Below, piece by piece: positions 13,423 through 16,282 of a DNA stretch of 16,282 nucleotides. The position numbers and the translations under genes are program-made. The DNA is taken from NCBI GenBank assembly GCA_015491585.1, contig WFVQ01000031.1:1-16282 (forward strand), in the 5' to 3' direction. Below the pieces are notes generated by a model. It saw only the letters and a program-made list of their open reading frames with translations. It ran no database searches and had not been told where the DNA came from. Every line of letters starts with the position of its first letter. The first letter of the stretch is position 1. Source of the stretch: Deltaproteobacteria bacterium (lineage in GTDB: Bacteria > Desulfobacterota > Dissulfuribacteria > Dissulfuribacterales > S140-46).

Positions 13423-15479
13423 AATGTGGTGAACCCACTTTCGACCGCTGGGGCGAGCCAAGTGGGCACACTCTCTTCTGAAGGTGGAGGGGCCAGTCTC
13501 GGTCCCTCCTCGTCCCTGAACACCTCCCACACTATTCCCTTGCCGCTATCCCTGACGCTGATCTCGCCGGTTTTTTTTTCAACAGGCAGGAAGACCGCAC
13601 CTTGCGGGACCACGAAGGCCGATGGTTGTTGCCCTTTGAGGGTGATCCTCATGAATTCCGTCCAGATGGGGCATGCCACCCGTCCACCTGTCTCTAAGCG
13701 TCCCAGTGATTCATGGTCCTTTCGTCCTATCCATACGCCGCAGGCTACCGAGGGCGTTATGCCCAGGAAAAGGGCATCCCTGTAGAAGTCGGTGGTGCCG
13801 GTCTTGCCAGCCGCTGGGACGCCCAACCGCTTGGCGTACTGCCCAGTGCCCTCCTGCACCACCCCCTTGAGGAGATTTAGCATCTGATAGGCCACTATTG
13901 GGTCCAGTGCACGGTAGGCCTCGGGGCGCATCCGTTCTATGACTCTCCCGTAGCGGTCGCGAATCTCCTCGATCATCTGGGGCTTGACGCGGTATCCAGC
14001 GTTTCCGAACGTGGTGTAGGCATCCACGAGCTGTATCAAAGGTATCGCCGACGACCCCAGGGCGATAGAGAGGTTGTTGGCTATGGGTGCAGTGATGCCC
14101 ATTCTGCGAGCGGTCTCTCTTATGGCCTTCACCCCCACCATCTGTGCTACCTTGACGGCGATGACGTTTCTCGACAGGGTCAAGGCCGTCCTGATCGTGA
14201 TGGGTCCAAGGTAGGTCTTCTCGAAGTTCTCCGGCGTCCAAGGATGCCCAGGCTTCTGGCCGGGAAGGGCCAGAGGTTCGTCCACCAGCACCGTATTGGG
14301 CCTTATGACTCCTGCCTCCATTGCCGCGGAATAGACCACCGGCTTGAAGGAGGAGCCGGGCTGCACCTTGGCCTGGGTAGCCAGGTTGAACTGCGACTTG
14401 GAGAAGTCCATGCCTCCTATCAAGGCGCGTATGGCTCCGGTCTTGATGTCCATGGCGACAAGGGCGGCCTGTACCTGCTTTTCCAGTTCCTTGTCCTTTG
14501 GATGCCGCTTCACCAGCCTCTCCACACCGGCCATAACCTCATCATAGGCCTTCTTCTGCCACTCAGGGTCAATTGTGGCCTTTATGGTGAGGCCCGCGGT
14601 GAAGAGGTATTCCTTGCCGTACCTGGCCAGGAGTTCCTTCTTCAGGTCCGCGAGGAAGTACTCGACGCCGGGTGGACGCTCCATCTGCTCTTCCCTGATG
14701 GCGATGGGCAGTTTCATGGCATGCTGGGCCTCCACCTCGGAGATGTAGCCCTCCTCCACCATTCTCCTCAGCACGTACGCCTGCCTCCTCTTGGCCCTGT
14801 CCAGGTGGCGCTTTGGATTGTAACGGCTGGGGGCCTGGGGAAGACCCGCCAACATGGCGCACTCGGCCAGGTTGAGGTCTCTGGCGTGCTTGCCGAAGTA
14901 GGTCCTGGCAGCGGCCTCGACGCCATATGCGCCCTGGCCTAGATAAATGTGGTTGAGATAGATGGTGAGGATCTCGTCTTTGGTGAGGCTCGAATCTATC
15001 TGCCAGGCCAGTATAGCCTCCTTCACCTTTCTGACCCAGGTCCTCTCAGGCGACAGAAGTAGGGCCCTGGTGACCTGCTGGGTTATGGTGCTGGCGCCTT
15101 GCACTATGGTGCCCGCCTCGACGTTCCTGATGATTGCCCTGATGACTCCGATGAAGTCTATGCCTGGATGGTCGTAGAACCTGGCGTCCTCTGCGGAGAG
15201 AAAGGCCTGTTTCAGTTTGTCCGGTATCTGGTCCCACTTGAGGGGCCACCTCTTCTCCTTGTACCAGTATGCTATGGGCCGTCCAGAGAGGTCACGGACC
15301 TCGGTGACTGCCGGAGGGGCATAGTGCTTCAGGGAGGCGATGTCGGGAAGCCCGAGCATCACGTAACCCACCATGAGGCCTCCCAGCACCAATGTTAGTA
15401 TGACGGTATTGAGGGTGAAGATGAAGATGAGCGGGCGGTGGCTCCACACCCACTGACGACCCTTCCTTTTCTTTGCCAT
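13419..15479 (-). CDS. Penicillin-binding protein class A (PBP1A type): glycosyltransferase and transpeptidase
   Basis: A 686-residue inner-membrane enzyme that polymerises lipid II and cross-links peptidoglycan in the periplasm. A short basic cytoplasmic N-terminus precedes one membrane segment (~16-43). The GT51 domain has catalytic Glu97 in SAEDARFYDHPGID, the QGASTITQQ motif (127-135), and second Glu169 in KDEILTIYLN. The transpeptidase domain has Ser376 of SSFK, Ser436-Arg-Asn438 and Lys559-Thr-Gly-Thr. It is shorter than E. coli PBP1a (~850), lacking the extra OB-type inserts. The ATG has no Shine-Dalgarno sequence, but a TATATA box lies 7 bases upstream, so the mRNA may be leaderless. 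The next Met is inside the membrane segment, so this start is the only sensible one. Confidence 0.94.
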   Translation of the reverse strand: MAKKRKGRQWVWSHRPLIFIFTLNTVILTLVLGGLMVGYVMLGLPDIASLKHYAPPAVTEVRDLSGRPIAYWYKEKRWPLKWDQIPDKLKQAFLSAEDARFYDHPGIDFIGVIRAIIRNVEAGTIVQGASTITQQVTRALLLSPERTWVRKVKEAILAWQIDSSLTKDEILTIYLNHIYLGQGAYGVEAAARTYFGKHARDLNLAECAMLAGLPQAPSRYNPKRHLDRAKRRQAYVLRRMVEEGYISEVEAQHAMKLPIAIREEQMERPPGVEYFLADLKKELLARYGKEYLFTAGLTIKATIDPEWQKKAYDEVMAGVERLVKRHPKDKELEKQVQAALVAMDIKTGAIRALIGGMDFSKSQFNLATQAKVQPGSSFKPVVYSAAMEAGVIRPNTVLVDEPLALPGQKPGHPWTPENFEKTYLGPITIRTALTLSRNVIAVKVAQMVGVKAIRETARRMGITAPIANNLSIALGSSAIPLIQLVDAYTTFGNAGYRVKPQMIEEIRDRYGRVIERMRPEAYRALDPIVAYQMLNLLKGVVQEGTGQYAKRLGVPAAGKTGTTDFYRDALFLGITPSVACGVWIGRKDHESLGRLETGGRVACPIWTEFMRITLKGQQPSAFVVPQGAVFLPVEKKTGEISVRDSGKGIVWEVFRDEEGPRLAPPPSEESVPTWLAPAVESGFTTF

Positions 15480-15486
15480 GATAGGC

Positions 15487-15515
15487 TATATAGCGTCAAA
15501 CATGACGAAGTACAA
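15487..15515 (-). promoter_or_regulatory. Possible promoter giving a leaderless PBP mRNA
   Basis: On the - strand TTGTAC (15515-15510) and TATATA (15492-15487) are separated by 17 bp. The -10 box ends 7 bases before the ATG, so transcription would begin at or next to the start codon. The -35 match is only 3 of 6, so this is a weak call supported mainly by the spacing and the missing ribosome binding site. Confidence 0.3.
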
Positions 15516-15585
15516 CTTTTAATGACATGGCGCCGCGGCCCTGACCAGCTTGCAATAGCGCTGGATCACCAAGGCGAGGGGCGGT

Positions 15586-15747
15586 CTATTCCGCCGCCAG
15601 GAACTCCCTGATTAATCTGCCACAGTCTCGAAGGTGGCCTAAGGTCGCTTGCTTGTTCCAAGCTGTGGCCTTCAGCGCATGCCAGAAATCCGGCAGGAGC
15701 TTATAGGGATGATCTGCTCTCCAGGGCCCGGCGAAGCGTAAGCCCAT
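15586..15747 (-). CDS. Doubtful 53-residue ORF overlapping the recR 3' end
   Basis: This ORF starts at an ATG inside recR in the +1 frame and runs past the recR stop at 15701, ending with LIREFLAAE. The part after recR (about 38 codons) has a plausible mix including FWHALKATAW and charged helix-like sequence. It matches no family I recognise, the ribosome binding site is poor, and the PBP gene begins only ~105 bp further on. It could be a real small protein, a decayed gene end, or chance in GC-rich DNA. Confidence 0.2.
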   Translation of the reverse strand: MGLRFAGPWRADHPYKLLPDFWHALKATAWNKQATLGHLRDCGRLIREFLAAE

Positions 15748-16282
15748 CGGCGTATTTTATGTCCATCCCCATAGGTATGCCGCACGCTATTCTGGTCACT
15801 TTCACATCCGTTTCCTTGAGCATATCCGCGATGTAGGCTGCGGTGGCCTCGCCGGCAGTGGTGCTGCTGGTTGCTATTATGACCTCGGCAACTCCACCAG
15901 ACTCCACCCTCTCCCTGAGCCTGTGCAGGCGCAACTGTTCAGGACCTACCCCGTCCATTGGTGCTATTACGCCGTGCAGGACGTGATACACCCCCCTGAA
16001 GGCCCCGGACTTTTCCAGGACCGGGACGTCCCCGGGATCTTCCACCACACAGATCACCCCGCGGTTGCGTTTTGGATCGGAGCAGACGGAACACGGATCC
16101 TGCTCGGAGAAGGTGTAGCAGTTGGAGCAGAGCCTTATCCTGTCGTGGAGTTCTCCCACAGCAGAGGCCAGCTCCTGGGCCTTTTCCCTGGGCCATCTGA
16201 GTATAGAGAGGGCCAGGCGTGTAGCGCTCTTTTCGCCTATCCCAGGAAGCCTGGAGAGGTTCTTTATCAAGCGCTCCAGGGC
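15701..16282 (-). CDS. recR: Recombination mediator protein RecR (5' end cut by the window)
   Basis: Cytoplasmic DNA-repair protein that with RecO loads RecA on gapped DNA. The visible 193 residues cover nearly the whole protein (~200 in the family). They include the helix-hairpin-helix LSRLPGIGEKSATRLA, a C4 zinc finger CSNC...CSVC, the Toprim core ICVVEDPGDV and VIIATSSTTAGEATA, and the closing IACGIPMGMDIKYADGLTL. The frame stays open to the last base of the window (Ala-Leu-Glu-Arg before LIKNLSRL), so the start codon is beyond 16282. A TTG at 16270 can be read as a start but would remove conserved residues. The gene usually upstream, dnaX or a ybaB homologue, cannot be checked here. Confidence 0.95.
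   Translation of the reverse strand, partial: ALERLIKNLSRLPGIGEKSATRLALSILRWPREKAQELASAVGELHDRIRLCSNCYTFSEQDPCSVCSDPKRNRGVICVVEDPGDVPVLEKSGAFRGVYHVLHGVIAPMDGVGPEQLRLHRLRERVESGGVAEVIIATSSTTAGEATAAYIADMLKETDVKVTRIACGIPMGMDIKYADGLTLRRALESRSSL

Noticed and set aside
1..16282. Search by eye for CRISPR arrays, insertion sequences and long direct repeats
   Set aside because: None seen; the only long-range similarity is between the two amt genes and their spacers.

Overview
The window is a GC-rich bacterial chromosome segment made almost entirely of housekeeping and nitrogen-assimilation genes. Several features fit an anaerobic Gram-negative lineage of the Desulfobacterota ('deltaproteobacteria'). 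These are a sigma-54-type promoter, PII control through GlnD, beta-type glutamine synthetase with an adenylylation tyrosine, a stand-alone ferredoxin:thioredoxin reductase (FTR)-type catalytic protein, and frequent AGG/ATA codons in GC-rich genes. The taxonomic placement is inferred from gene content only. No CRISPR array, insertion sequence, integrase or phage gene is visible.

Region 1 (1-7367, + strand) is a compact nitrogen operon: a sigma-54 promoter (14-29), a long leader with three copies of a TACA-N4-TGTA element, amt1, amt2, the PII gene glnB/glnK, glnD, glnA, then a strong intrinsic terminator. The Amt proteins import ammonium. PII senses 2-oxoglutarate/ATP and glutamine (through GlnD) and can block Amt. 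GlnA assimilates ammonium. Transport, sensing, signal modification and assimilation are thus in one transcription unit. The two spacers that follow the amt genes resemble each other (same GC hairpin stem, same GTAAAAC box at the same distance from the next start codon), pointing to duplication of an amt-plus-spacer unit.

Region 2 (7423-11012, - strand) is a tight three-gene unit. It holds an M17 leucyl aminopeptidase, a glutaredoxin-FTR catalytic fusion whose GTG start overlaps the aminopeptidase stop, and a protein with two topoisomerase-type zinc ribbons, a long acidic disordered linker and a very basic tail. The last two are the least ordinary genes in the window.

Region 3 (11013-12732) holds a gene-poor stretch, a tRNA-Pro(UGG) gene with an encoded CCA end, and a ketopantoate reductase gene (panE type) ending 10 bp before the tRNA, both on the - strand.

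Region 4 (12733-16282) holds a CBS-CBS-ACT regulatory protein (+). It is convergent with, and overlaps by 4 bp at the stop codons, a class A penicillin-binding protein (-). A short intergenic stretch with a doubtful 53-codon ORF follows, then recR (-), cut by the window edge.
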